Below are positions 50,393 through 60,905 of a stretch of 64,000 nucleotides of DNA, in pieces (within the stretch, counting starts at the first letter, position 1; every line of letters begins with the position of its first letter). The stretch comes from Rosa chinensis. Taxonomy: Eukaryota; Streptophyta; Magnoliopsida; Rosales; Rosaceae. The stretch lies in the NCBI RefSeq assembly GCF_002994745.2, contig NC_037089.1, forward strand, positions 3,388,001 through 3,452,000, written 5' to 3'. Below the pieces are notes generated by a model that was given only the letters and a program-made list of their open reading frames with translations, was not told the DNA's origin and searched no databases. Both the position numbers and the translations under genes were made by a program.

Positions 50393-52615
50393 ATGGTGTT
50401 TTCGTTTTCATCTTCGTCTTCGTTGCTGACCACTCCACCCTCCACCCTTCACGTCCTCCCCGCCTCCGATCCTCCGTACAACCTCCTCCAAACCCACCCA
50501 TCTCTCACTCTCCTCTCCAAATGCAGAAGCATCCAAAATCTCAAACAAGTCCACACCCACATCATCAAGACCGGCCTCCACAACACCCACTTTGCCATGA
50601 GCAAGCTCATTGAGTTTTGCGCCGTTTCGCAATTTGGGGACCTCTCCTATGCTCTGTCGGTCTTCGAATGCGTTGAGAATCCGAACCAGATTATTTGGAA
50701 CACAATTATTCGAGGCTATTCCTTGAGCTTGAAGCCATTACAGGCCGTGGAGTTCTATGTAAGGATGATTGCCTCGGGTGCTGAGCCGAATTCTTACACA
50801 TTCCCTTTTGTTTTGAAGTCTTGTGCGAAAGCTGGGGCAGCTCAGGAAGGGAAGCAGGTCCATGGGCATGTGTTGAAGCATGGAGTTGGCTCTGATGCGT
50901 TTGTGCACACTTCTCTGATCAACATGTATGCGAAAAGTGGTGAATTGGATAATGCAAGGTTGGTTTTTGATAAAAGTCATCTGAGAGATGCGGTTTCGTT
51001 TACTGCTTTGATTACTGGCTATGTTTCAAGGGGTTGTATGGATGATGCCCGCAGCTTGTTTGATGAAATTTTAGTAAGAGATGCTGTGTCTTGGAATGCT
51101 ATGATTTCAGGGTATGCTCAGAGCGGCAGGTTTGAGGAAGCTTTGGCTTTGTTTTCGGATATGCGAAAAGCAAATGTGGTACCTAATGAGAGTACTATGC
51201 TTACTGTGCTTTCTGCTTGTGCTCAGTCGGGGTCACTTGAATTGGGAAAATGGGTCGCTTCTTGGATTGAAGACCAGGGACTTGGATCGAATGTTAGGCT
51301 TGTTAATGCACTTATTGATATGTACTCAAAGTGTGGTGCTTTGGACACAGCTAGAGGTTTATTTGATGGTATGCAACAGAGGGATGTGATCTCGTGGAAT
51401 GTTATGATTGGTGGTTATACACATAAGAGCCAGTACAAGGAAGCCTTGGCACTCTTTCGGTTAATGCTACGTTCAAATGCAGAGCCTAATGATGTCACAT
51501 TCTTGGGCATTCTTCCGGCTTGTGCTCATTTGGGAGCTCTTGACCTTGGCAAATGGATTCATGTTTATATAGATAAGAAGTTGCAGTGTTTGACCAATAC
51601 ATCTCTCCAGACCAGTCTCATAGACATGTATGCAAAATGCGGAAACATTGAGGCAGCAAAACAAGTCTTTGATGGTATGGAAGCCAAAAGCTTGGCCTCT
51701 TGGAATGCAATGATAACTGGCTTAGCAATGCATGGGAAAGCAAATGCAGCGCTTGAGCTTTTCTCGAAGATGGCTGATGAAGGATTCAAACCAGATGATA
51801 TCACATTTGTGGGAGTTTTATCGGCTTGCAACCATGGTGCTCTAGTAGACCTTGGACGCCAATATTTTAGTTCCATGACCAAAGACTACCATATTTCACC
51901 GCAACTACAACACTATGGATGTATGATAGATCTTCTAGGACGAGCTGGGCTACTTGATGAAGCAGAGGCCCTCATGAAGACCATGGAGATGAAGCCAGAT
52001 GGTGCTGTGTGGGGTTCTCTTCTTGGGGCTTGTAGAACCCATAAGCGTGTAGAGATGGGTGAATATGTTGCCAAACATGTGTTCGAATTGGAGCCTGAAA
52101 ATGCTGGGGCTCATGTGCTGCTATCAAATATCTATGCAAGTGCTGGTAGGTGGGATGATGTAGCCAGAATAAGAACCACGCTGAACGATATGGGAATCAA
52201 GAAAGTTCCTGGCAGTACTTCTATTGAGGTGGATAGTGTTGTTCATGAGTTTCTCGTTGGTGACAAAGTGCATCCTTTAAGTGAAGAAATCTATGAGATG
52301 TTGAAAGAAATGGATAGGCTTTTGGATATGGCTGGTTTTGTGCCTGATACATCTGAGGTACTCTATGATATGGATGAGGAATGGAAGGAAGGGATTTTGA
52401 GTCATCATAGTGAGAAGTTGGCCATTGCTTTTGGTTTGATCAGCACAAAGCCAGGCACAACTATTCGAATTGTAAAGAATCTTCGAGTATGTGGAAATTG
52501 TCATTCAGCTACAAAGCTGATATCCAAGATCTTCAATAGGGAAATTATTGCAAGAGATAGGAATCGCTTCCACCATTTTAGAGATGGTTCTTGTTCATGT
52601 AATGACAATTGGTGA
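50393..52615 (+). CDS. PPR-DYW organelle RNA editing factor, OTP82-like
   Basis: Intronless, 740 residues, with a Ser-rich chloroplast-transit-like N-terminus. It holds an array of P, L and S-type PPR repeats (for example SWNAMISGYAQSGRFEEALALF and NALIDMYSKCGALDTARGLF) from about residue 95 to 580, then E1/E2 regions and a DYW deaminase domain. The deaminase zinc and catalytic residues are present: H672-S-E674 and C700-x2-C703-H704, then FHHFRDGSCSC near the end. PPR-DYW proteins bind one or a few organelle transcripts and deaminate C to U. The sequence is strikingly close to Arabidopsis OTP82 (At1g08070), which edits chloroplast ndhB and ndhG sites, in length and wording, from memory. The C-terminal tripeptide is Asp-Asn-Trp (738-740) in place of the usual Asp-Tyr-Trp. 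It converges on the ENOD93-like gene. Confidence 0.93.
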   Translation: MVFSFSSSSSLLTTPPSTLHVLPASDPPYNLLQTHPSLTLLSKCRSIQNLKQVHTHIIKTGLHNTHFAMSKLIEFCAVSQFGDLSYALSVFECVENPNQIIWNTIIRGYSLSLKPLQAVEFYVRMIASGAEPNSYTFPFVLKSCAKAGAAQEGKQVHGHVLKHGVGSDAFVHTSLINMYAKSGELDNARLVFDKSHLRDAVSFTALITGYVSRGCMDDARSLFDEILVRDAVSWNAMISGYAQSGRFEEALALFSDMRKANVVPNESTMLTVLSACAQSGSLELGKWVASWIEDQGLGSNVRLVNALIDMYSKCGALDTARGLFDGMQQRDVISWNVMIGGYTHKSQYKEALALFRLMLRSNAEPNDVTFLGILPACAHLGALDLGKWIHVYIDKKLQCLTNTSLQTSLIDMYAKCGNIEAAKQVFDGMEAKSLASWNAMITGLAMHGKANAALELFSKMADEGFKPDDITFVGVLSACNHGALVDLGRQYFSSMTKDYHISPQLQHYGCMIDLLGRAGLLDEAEALMKTMEMKPDGAVWGSLLGACRTHKRVEMGEYVAKHVFELEPENAGAHVLLSNIYASAGRWDDVARIRTTLNDMGIKKVPGSTSIEVDSVVHEFLVGDKVHPLSEEIYEMLKEMDRLLDMAGFVPDTSEVLYDMDEEWKEGILSHHSEKLAIAFGLISTKPGTTIRIVKNLRVCGNCHSATKLISKIFNREIIARDRNRFHHFRDGSCSCNDNW

Positions 52616-52909
52616 ACATCCCTTAAGGGGCGATGGAAATGCAGGTGTTTTCCTCCGTACGTGGATTTAATTAAATTGCAATTCCATTCTTGATCATTTA
52701 AGCAGATAAGTGTCTATTATTAAATTTGGATAGAGACTGAGCCAGTTGAATGGAAGAAAAGTGCAATATATTAAAGGCTGATAATCGAGTACATAAATTT
52801 TCTAGTACTATTACAATGAAAACCCATCTCTATTTATTTATTATCAAGATGATGGATTCACATAAGAACAACAACAGCAGTAATTTAAACTCAAGTCAGT
52901 GATTGGAAT
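52616..52909. other. convergent 3' region between the PPR and ENOD93-like genes
   Basis: About 295 bp shared by the two 3' UTRs. No gene is seen. Confidence 0.5.
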
Positions 52910-53981
52910 TTATGCTTCATAGTTAGATCCTTGGTGGAATGAGTTCTTCCTTGCGGTTGCCAAAATGGTCTTGTCAGCCACTATGAAATATGCCATTCCA
53001 GCCGCTGTCATAATAAATCAACAAAATTTTCTTCAATATATAAAGTACTACTGATAATGATACATGCATAAAGAAAGATACTTTTTATGAGGATTATGAT
53101 AGAAGGCAAAGATTGAAAACCTGTGGAAATTATGAGAGCCTGAGCAGTGGGATTCAGATTGGCTTTTGCCCATGGCAGCATCCTCACACTAGCAAACTGC
53201 ATATAAATCATAATCTTAATTAGTTAATTTTGGGTATCATAGCTTCCCCTTTCATACATATAGATTCACTTACTTGTATATATATTAAATATATGGAGCC
53301 AAAGGAAACTTACAGTTGGAATTGCAGTGGCAATGCTAGCAACAACAGCTGCCTTAGCTCCAGCTTTTACACCCTCTGAACCATTAAAAAAGTTAAAGGT
53401 TAAACTTCCAGAAGAAATTCTTAGGCTAGCCTAGTGATCTTCTCACAATTGTTCTAAACTTCAGAAAATTAAGAAAGGAAATAAAGTTCATGGGATACAG
53501 AAACTATGAGCTAGTATATCAACAGGGTATTAGCTAGGGTCCCCCACTTGATAGGCTGGTCCTATACTTTATCCATTTGATCAAGAACAAGCCCTTTATG
53601 TGTTCTTTGGCAAAAAGGGAACCATGATCAAATACAAAATCTTAACCTCATGATAAGCATATATCTGATATCAGTCTATAACTAACTTTTTAGAGGCTCT
53701 AGGCAAGAGATATATACAAGTAATACAACTTCATACTCCCAGTTCCCATGATGCTTAACATCATGAATTACCACATGCCTCTCAAACCTTCATACTGGTA
53801 TAAATTCTAACCATAAATACATGTATATGATATGATATGTATACAATGTATGAATCAAGTCGGTCAAAAAGGTGAGGTAGGAAAACAAGAACATGCCATG
53901 AGAACAGCGCTTAGCCAACTGCTGGTCAAATGACGTCAGGCTGCGTTTCTCCATGGGAGACTGAGCCACATTCTTTGCCAT
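52910..53981 (-). CDS. ENOD93-like (early nodulin 93) protein
   Basis: Four minus-strand exons, 53897-53981, 53314-53375, 53121-53196 and 52910-53004, join to 105 residues. The family signature is clear: MAKNVAQSP, LAKRCSHEGVKAGAKAA, VVASIATAIPT, RMLPWAKANLNPTAQALIIS and FIVADKTILATARKNSF. Two hydrophobic stretches (about residues 36-49 and 74-90) suggest a small membrane protein. ENOD93 proteins occur in all land plants, not only in nodulating ones, and recent work ties them to mitochondrial respiration. The first intron starts with GC, not GT (CATG/GCATGT at 53896); only this donor restores the conserved His-Glu-Gly, and the nearby GT donor gives a stop. The other introns are GT-AG. The start is the first ATG in frame. 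Confidence 0.93.
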
Positions 53982-54856
53982 TGCAAGAGTATTAGTGCGT
54001 GTAGTAGTAGAGATGAATAAATGGAATGACAGAAGTTAGAAGAACTGGGATGAAATTTTGAGAAGCTATTTCCTGAAAACTTTGGATGAATGGTAAAGTT
54101 ACGCATGGGTGGATATTTATTGGGGATTTAGGTGTAGCTGGTTACTGAGAGAGGTCCTAGTGTTGTGAGAGAGCAGCTGGTTTTCAATGATTTCTGGTAT
54201 CTGAGTCACTTGTTTTCAATGAACGGTCGGTTTTGTTCTGTTGCTTTATATTCCCCAAATGCCCATGGTTTTGTCAGGGAAAGTTTGGGTCCAAATCGAT
54301 GTATAGAGGATACGAATGTAAAAACAAATTCTCACTGATCAGGCGAAGAGCATAGAGATGAGAGATTCTGCTCCTATAATCCATTGGTGTTGCAGAACTG
54401 ACATAAGAATCTTAAATATATAAGTATATATGACTCATTTTTTCAAATTACCATAGTAGTTTATTAGGCAGAACTCCATCTTTTCTGTAAGTCGGTTTCG
54501 GTTTCTCTCCCTTGAAACGAGAGAGGAAAAGTGCAACTGGTTTAGGACAAAGCTGCCCTGAAAGGCCAAAACCATGGGTAGCCCTTCAAAGGAGCTCTGG
54601 TTTCATGCACCTCAAACTGCTCATGAGATTGTAGCACGTGTGCTCAAGGTGTTCCTGAGATTAGAACACGTTTCATAGATCGATCTGCACCTGTTGCAGC
54701 TGATGCACAGTGCCACAGTAGTGGTCAGTGGCACTCAACTCGATTCATTTATGATATTAACGTAAAACAAAAACAAAAAATTCATATTTTGATATAATGT
54801 GTTTGTTTTCGGAGAAATATCTACGGGAAAAAAAAATCATATATGGTGATGTATTA
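53982..54856. other. ENOD93-like promoter and spacer to the retroelement
   Basis: The minus-strand gene's promoter lies here. The copia element lies about 880 bp upstream of its start codon. No gene is seen. Confidence 0.5.
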
Positions 54857-54861
54857 GTTTT

Positions 54862-55040
54862 TGTTGAAGGATATCGACATAATGTGTGCCTCTACAAACT
54901 AGGGTTTAGAGTTGTAATAGGAAAGTACCCTAGGTATACTAATTGTATTCCGATTCTGTTACCTTTTGTGTACTCTGTAAACTCCCTATATAAAGGGCTC
55001 CTATTATCAATAATAAACACAATTCTATTCTCCTACAACA
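54862..55040 (+). repeat. 5' LTR of the copia element
   Basis: 179 bp, with TATATAAAG at about 54987-54995 and AATAAA at about 55012, so it can act as promoter and poly(A) site. Just downstream, 55041 onward reads GTTATCAACACGAG, the expected place of the tRNA primer-binding site. It is not the standard initiator-Met PBS TGGTATCAGAGC. Confidence 0.92.
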
Positions 55041-55409
55041 CGTTATCAACACGAGTTCTAACCCTAGCTTCAGAAAAAGAAAAAAACTTTTCTCTCTGCC
55101 GCCAACCCAAAACAAAACAACAACAAAAAAAGAAAGAAAAGGGAGAGGCCGAACCTCAGCCTCACCGGCCTCCGAACTGCAGCCCAGCCTCCTGCCGAAC
55201 CAGTCGCACCCACCTGCACCAGCCCGAGCACACTCGGCCTCGCCTCCCTCCAACCCGCCTTGCAGCTCCAGCCACCGTCTCCTACCGCTCACCCTGCACC
55301 TCCGCGCTGCACACAAGCCTGCAGCCCACTGCAGCACACCCCCGCCGCAGCCCAGCATCCCATACCTCCGATTTGCAGCGTCGACTCCGGCACTAGCACC
55401 TTCTATCTA

Positions 55410-55670
55410 CAGAACAGAGGAGGAAGAGCAAAGGAAGACCAGAAGAAGAAAAGAGAAGAAGAAACCGAAAAAAAAAAAGAGGGACCCAGCCAAAGAAAAA
55501 AAAAGAAGAAAGAGAAAAAAAAAAGGAAAGGAAAGGGGGAGGAGCGGGCTTGGGCCCGGAAAGAAAAAAAAAAGAAGAAAAAAAAATAGAAGGAAGGAAG
55601 AAAAAAAAAGAAGGAAGAAAAAGAAAAAAGGGAAGAAGAAGAAAAAAAAAGAGGGCGAAGGGAGAAGGGA
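55410..55670 (+). repeat. purine-rich tract in the copia leader
   Basis: About 260 bases that are almost entirely A and G on the plus strand (many AAGAAG and AGGAAG words), with only scattered pyrimidines. Open frames on both strands across this tract are low-complexity artefacts. Confidence 0.85.
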
Positions 55671-55889
55671 GAAGGGCAACCACCAACTGCCAATTTCCAA
55701 CCAGATTCCAACTACACGCCTGCATCAACACGCGCGTGTCTTCAAGTTAAGAACAATCACGTAAGTTTTTATAATTAAAGTTGCTGCTTTCTTGTATTTA
55801 AATTCCATTTATTTTCTGCAAATATTGGAATATATGTTGCCAAATGAGTTTGATATTTAACAAAGCGGAATTGTTGGGATTCACGCTTA

Positions 55890-56000
55890 ACGAACTAAGA
55901 GTGTTCGTATGAATTAAGAGTGTTCATAATTAAACGAACTAAGAGTGTTCGTGTGAACTAAGAGCGTTCACAATGCTTGGACTAAGAGCGTCCGTAAGCA
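55890..56000 (+). repeat. short tandem repeats before gag
   Basis: Variants of AACTAAGAGTGTTCGT repeat about five times with drift (AATTAAGAGTGTTCATAA, AACTAAGAGCGTTCAC, GACTAAGAGCGTCCGT). One more variant sits inside gag at about 56759. They lie in the untranslated leader and may mark packaging or regulatory RNA structure. Confidence 0.75.
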
Positions 56001-56156
56001 TCAAAATGTGACCATATTAAAACGTCATTGTTGGTCTAATCCAAAAGAGATTCTTGGAAATTGATTTCTTGGAAGCATAGCTCAGAAATCGCATTATTTT
56101 AGTTTTCGTGGAAGTTTAACTCCGAAACTAATATATTTTCTCTTCTTATTTTCAGG

Positions 56157-57236
56157 ATGTCGAATGAACCTAGACTCGACTTTCCCATGCTTGACTCAAC
56201 AGGCTCGGATTACCACAGTTGGGTAACCGATGTTGAGAATCATCTCACTTCCAAGGGAATATTACCCATAATCCAGGCACCTAACTCGGATCTTTTGTTC
56301 AACCGAACATCTACAAAGCATGCTCAAGCAGTTATCTTGATGCGACGCCATATGGACAAGGCACTCAGATTAGAGTATATGTCGATCAAGGATGCAAGAG
56401 AGCTATGGGTAGCGCTAGAAGAGCGCTTTGGCAATGTCCAAGATTCCCTCCTCCCTGACTTGAAGGTTCAATGGAATAATCTGCGCTTTGCTGACTTCAA
56501 GTCTGTTGCTGAATATAATTCAGAAGCTCTTCACATACAGTCCATGTTGAGGTTTTGTGGACAACCTGTCACAGAGCAAGAGCTAATTGAGAAAACTCTC
56601 TCCACCTTCCCCGTTTCAGCCATTGTGGTATCAAAGCAATACCGTACTGAAGTCAATGCTGGACGGATCATGAGGTTTCATCAGCTTATCAATATTATAT
56701 CTGTAGTTGAGAAACATGATAACATACTCGTGAGGAATTATAATTCAAGGCCCATTGGAACTAAGAGCGTTCATGAGGCGAATTATAATGCATCCAGAGG
56801 AGGGCGCAAGGAGCGGAACCCTAATAAGGGATATGAGGGACGTATGAGTCCATATAACCGCCCTAATAAGGAAGGCAAGTTTGGTGCGGATACACGTGGT
56901 GGTAATGCCACACGTGGGAGAGGTGGTCGTGGTATCCCTGGTCGTGGTGGTGACACCAACCCTCCTAGGGAACGCCCACAACGTGTACAACGTGCACCTC
57001 AATTAAAGGGAGGCAACCGCAATGATGAGTGTCATCGATGTGGATCAATTGAGCATTGGTTCAAGCAATGCAAGGCAAGTGAGGAACTAGCTGAAAGAGA
57101 CAGGGCATATAGGGACCTGAGAGAGCAAGAAGTGTACCTTGCAGAAGAAGAAGAAGATGGTGGAGATGTCAATCTCACCATAGAGGACTTCAAAGCTGAA
57201 GATGAAGTGCACATGGATGCAAGAGACTTTGATTAG
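56157..57236 (+). CDS. copia gag polyprotein (UBN2-type) with zinc knuckle
   Basis: A single intact frame of 359 residues. The N-terminal capsid-like region (about 1-200) has the copia UBN2-type pattern: a short N-terminal LDSTGSDYHSW, then ARELWVALEERFG and an LPDLKVQWNNLRF helix. An Arg/Gly-rich RNA-binding segment follows (about 205-290, with GGRG repeats). The zinc knuckle C-x2-C-x4-H-x4-C is CHRCGSIEHWFKQC. The C-terminal 70 residues are acidic. The gag ends with a stop, so pol is not fused to it in frame. It is the only intact protein of the element; it can form particles only if a partner element supplies pol. Confidence 0.93.
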   Translation: MSNEPRLDFPMLDSTGSDYHSWVTDVENHLTSKGILPIIQAPNSDLLFNRTSTKHAQAVILMRRHMDKALRLEYMSIKDARELWVALEERFGNVQDSLLPDLKVQWNNLRFADFKSVAEYNSEALHIQSMLRFCGQPVTEQELIEKTLSTFPVSAIVVSKQYRTEVNAGRIMRFHQLINIISVVEKHDNILVRNYNSRPIGTKSVHEANYNASRGGRKERNPNKGYEGRMSPYNRPNKEGKFGADTRGGNATRGRGGRGIPGRGGDTNPPRERPQRVQRAPQLKGGNRNDECHRCGSIEHWFKQCKASEELAERDRAYRDLREQEVYLAEEEEDGGDVNLTIEDFKAEDEVHMDARDFD

Positions 57237-60200
57237 ATTAGTCCTTTTTATTTTTCCAAGAACTTTTGTAATGGCAATTTGCCTTAGTCAATAAATGACA
57301 ATTGTATTAACTCTTTCTTATGTGGCAGACCCAATAAAATGTGATGTCTAGGAAAGTCATTGAGATTCTTGGTACTTACGAGAGCCTCGCTCCACCAACA
57401 TCTCTCTCTACTTTCCTGGTCATATTTGATTGGAGTTACCAAATGGATAGAGTGCCTACAATGTGTCTTACTTTGATTTTATTTTGGATTAGACTTTGGA
57501 AACTTTGATGTAATCATTGGCTATTAATAAAGTGTCAATTCTTTTACTTAATGTCTTGGACATACCTTAATTCGAACTTTATTATATAAGAGCCAATGGT
57601 TTTCATGTCAATCACATTATGAGAATGGACAGAGTTCCTTTGCATCACCTCTAATGACTACGGACATAAACGAGTATTAGAGAAACTTATGTGTCGCTCT
57701 AGTGGGTTGTATGCAACCACTATTTGAGTTATTGAATCCAACTATGTCATGAGAGACGACTTATGGGATTTTGACACATATAGGCTTTGACATGATGATC
57801 CGTGTATTAAAGACTTACACGGACATCCATTTTCAGAACGAAGAAAAGTAAGAACCAAGAATTGGTTCGAGGAGCTGCACATGTGCCTCATGGCGCCATG
57901 ATTGTGCAAAGACAGGCCATACATGGCCAATGCCGCCTACCCCCTGTGGCAAATACATGGCATTGACGCCATAAACTCCTCTCTCTACTTTTCAAGTCTA
58001 TTGTGACACTATGGCTTCACCAAAACCTTTATTGGTTGATTATAAAGCCCATGTTTCGTTCTGTAAAGCCTGTTATTTAGGATTGAGACCATCCTATGCA
58101 AAGGAGATTGAGGAAATAATTCCATTCTCACAAAGAATCTAAGGGAATTCTATGGATTTGATTAACCAACTTGCGGACCATATAGATGTTTTATGGTTGA
58201 TACGCAAACACGCTGGTCACGTGTTGTGCCATTATCCACTCATAATGCTGTTTATACTACACTCCTAGCACATAACATATGGCTACGGGCTCACTACCCA
58301 AATCATCCCATTCAGTCAATTTGACTTGATAATGCTAGAGAGTTTACATCGACAGTTTTCGATGACTATTGCATATCATTGTGTATTGATATCAAGTATC
58401 ATATTCCCATGTACACACCCAATTGGTCTCGCGGAAAAGCCACCATTAAACGACTACAATGGTAGCCCGGACATTGGTAATGCGCACCAATATTTCCGCT
58501 TGGGTTATGCAATAACGCATGCAGCTATGCTAATTTGTCTACGACTCATAGCAGCCACTCAACTTTTATTTGCGTTACAGCTAGTGACTGGGTACGAGTT
58601 TCATATCTCGTATTTAAGCATATTTGAGTGTGCGGTTCATGTGCCAATTGCGTCGCCACAGCGCATCAACATGAGTCATTGTAACAAATGCATATATATA
58701 TTTGTTGGACATGAGTCTCCAACTATAAGTCCGCTATGTAGAACCCTTGACAGGCGATCTCTATTTCGCTGGATTTGTGAATTGTCACTTTGATGAGACA
58801 GTCTTCTCGTCGTTAGGGGGAGATTAGAACGTCAACGTTCAACAGAAACGACAGGAATTGTCGTGGTCTGTCCCCACTATGTCTCATCTTGATCCCCTAA
58901 AAGTGACGAGATCACATATACCTGCTGCAAACATGCCTGCAAGGATTGATGTCCCCACAAGAGGACATGGTGCCACTCAGAGAAGATGGGTACTGCACCA
59001 CTACCATGGATGGTAGTATGGTGACCCCACAAAAGTGGCATAATGGCGTCATAGGCCATGGGTTCCGCTAGAGAGAGTAGGAGACCCATAGGTTCGATGG
59101 ATTCTCGCCCTAAGAAGAGAGCGAGTTTGGCACAACTTGATCCATTGATCATTGATACTCATAATCCGTCTCATGAGAATATTTTGGATTGTGGTTATGT
59201 CCAAGAGACATCGTTGGGGGACGCCTCAATGTTAGAACCAATTCCTAAGAATATAGAGATCTCTACGAACTACACTAGTGTACATGAGGACGTGGAATTA
59301 TTGAGACCAATGACATCGAACCTTACTCCGTTGAAGAATGCCAACGTAGAGAAAATTGGCATAAATGGAAAGATGCGATCCAGGTTGAATTGGATTCACT
59401 AACGAAGAGGAAGGATTTCATGCCTGAGATGCCAACACCTCCTAACATAAAACCTATTGACACTAATAGGTCCTCGTTAGATAGCGTGATGAGAAAAAGA
59501 GATGGCAATCTCACCTTATGGCGCAAGGTTTCTCACAACGCCCTGGAATCGACTACGAGAAGACATATTCTCTCGTAATGGATGTCATTGCACTCCACTA
59601 CCTTGTCAGTTTGGTAGTTTCCAAATAACTGAACATGCAGCTTACGAATGTGGTCACTATGTATCTCTATGGGAATCTAGATACGGAATATAATAAAGGT
59701 TCTTGTGGACTTTATTTACCCAAGTCAAGTGGCTCTGGACCACGGAGCGCATTTGCACCGAGGTTGAAATGCTCACTAAAATGACTACTTGATTGGGAAG
59801 GGATATGATGAACTATGCCCACGCGTTTCCATGACAAGTTCCGGATTTGCAATTGTCGCGGTTTATGTTGATAAACATAATTGGAACCCTTGAGAGTTAA
59901 GGGAAACCGCTGAACACCTGAAATCTGAGTTTGAGAGGAAGGACCTTGGGAGAACACGGTTTTGTCTAGATTCATAACTTGTATACCGTGTCAATAGACA
60001 TTTTTGATAAAGTCAAAGATGCACCATGGTCGTCCGTAGTCTTGGCCCTAAAAGGGATCCGTTTCGTCCCAGGGATAATGACGAAGACGTGTTAATAGTG
60101 AAAGTGCTTACTTATGTACAATAGGCGCATTATTGTACTTAGCACAACACAAGACCGGACACCTCAATTATTATGAACTTGTTGGCTAGACATAGCCCCG

Positions 60201-60721
60201 CGCCAACGCAACGCCATTAGATTGGTATAAAGACAATCTTTCGATATTTGAGAGGTACGATTGATATGGACTTGTTCTATCCCTACAGAGAAAGAGATGA
60301 CGGAAGTGTGGGATCGGACCCCACAAGGCAAAATGCCACCTTCCGTGCTCCTCCTCCCCTCCATCAAAATGACAACAAGCATTTCTAAATATTGAAGTGA
60401 ACCAAATCCGATCAGAGGATAATGTAGCGGACTTATTTACTAAGTCGTTACCAAAATCCACCTTCGAGAAACATGTGAAGAGCATCGGATTGAGAAAGTT
60501 ATCTGAACTCCCATGATTGTAGCAATCAGGGGGAGATATTGACATCAGGAGGGAGGCATGATGTCTACATGTTCGATCTCGAAGAGTGAAGGACGTGTTG
60601 TGCTCTTTTTGTCCTTCGACCAGGGTTATTTTTGTCCCACAGGGTTTTTGTTACCTGGCAAGGTTTTTAACGAGGCAACAATTAAAGCGTCATCACCAAG
60701 TTTGAGCGGCACAAGGGGGAG
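57237..60721 (+). pseudogene. decayed copia pol (integrase, reverse transcriptase, RNase H)
   Basis: Remnants in copia order, in shifting frames with stops. They are a GAG-pre-integrase piece (about 57640-57850), integrase including LDNAREFTS near 58322, reverse-transcriptase pieces near 59330-59600 (including the IDYEKTYS word after SQRPG), and an RNase H tail SEDNVADLFTKSLP near 60413-60455. Many frames are shifted and segments are missing. No protease motif is seen. No pol protein can be made from it. Confidence 0.85.
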
Positions 60722-60900
60722 TGTTGAAGGATATCGACATAATGTGTGCCTCTACAAACTAGGGTTTAGAGTTGTAATAGGAAAGTACCCTAGGTATACT
60801 AATTGTATTCCGATTCTGTTACCTTTTGTGTACTCTGTAAACTCCCTATATAAAGGGCTCCTATTATCAATAATAAACACAATTCTATTCTCCTACAACA
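60722..60900 (+). repeat. 3' LTR of the copia element
   Basis: 179 bp, no mismatch with the 5' LTR by eye. It is preceded by the purine tract AAGGGGGAG. Confidence 0.95.
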
Positions 60901-60905
60901 GTTTT

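Larger units (their letters stand above)
54862..60900 (+). mobile_element. Ty1/copia LTR retrotransposon, full length, 6.04 kb
   Basis: The 5' LTR (54862-55040) and 3' LTR (60722-60900) are each 179 bp, start TGTTG and end CAACA, and are identical by eye. The flanking 5-bp target duplication GTTTT is at 54857-54861 and 60901-60905. A polypurine tract AAGGGGGAG precedes the 3' LTR. Inside lie a 1.1-kb leader, an intact gag, and decayed pol in copia order: GAG-pre-integrase, integrase, reverse transcriptase, RNase H. Identical LTRs indicate a recent insertion. The host-derived leader and the broken pol suggest a non-autonomous family moved by another element's enzymes. Confidence 0.95.

Noticed and set aside
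53790..53981. Read-through of the ENOD93-like first exon to a 63-residue frame
   Set aside because: The residues after SHG do not match the family; splicing at the GC donor restores it.
55393..55731. Long minus-strand frames rich in Phe/Ser/Leu
   Set aside because: They are the translation of the purine tract on the other strand: low complexity, no codon structure.
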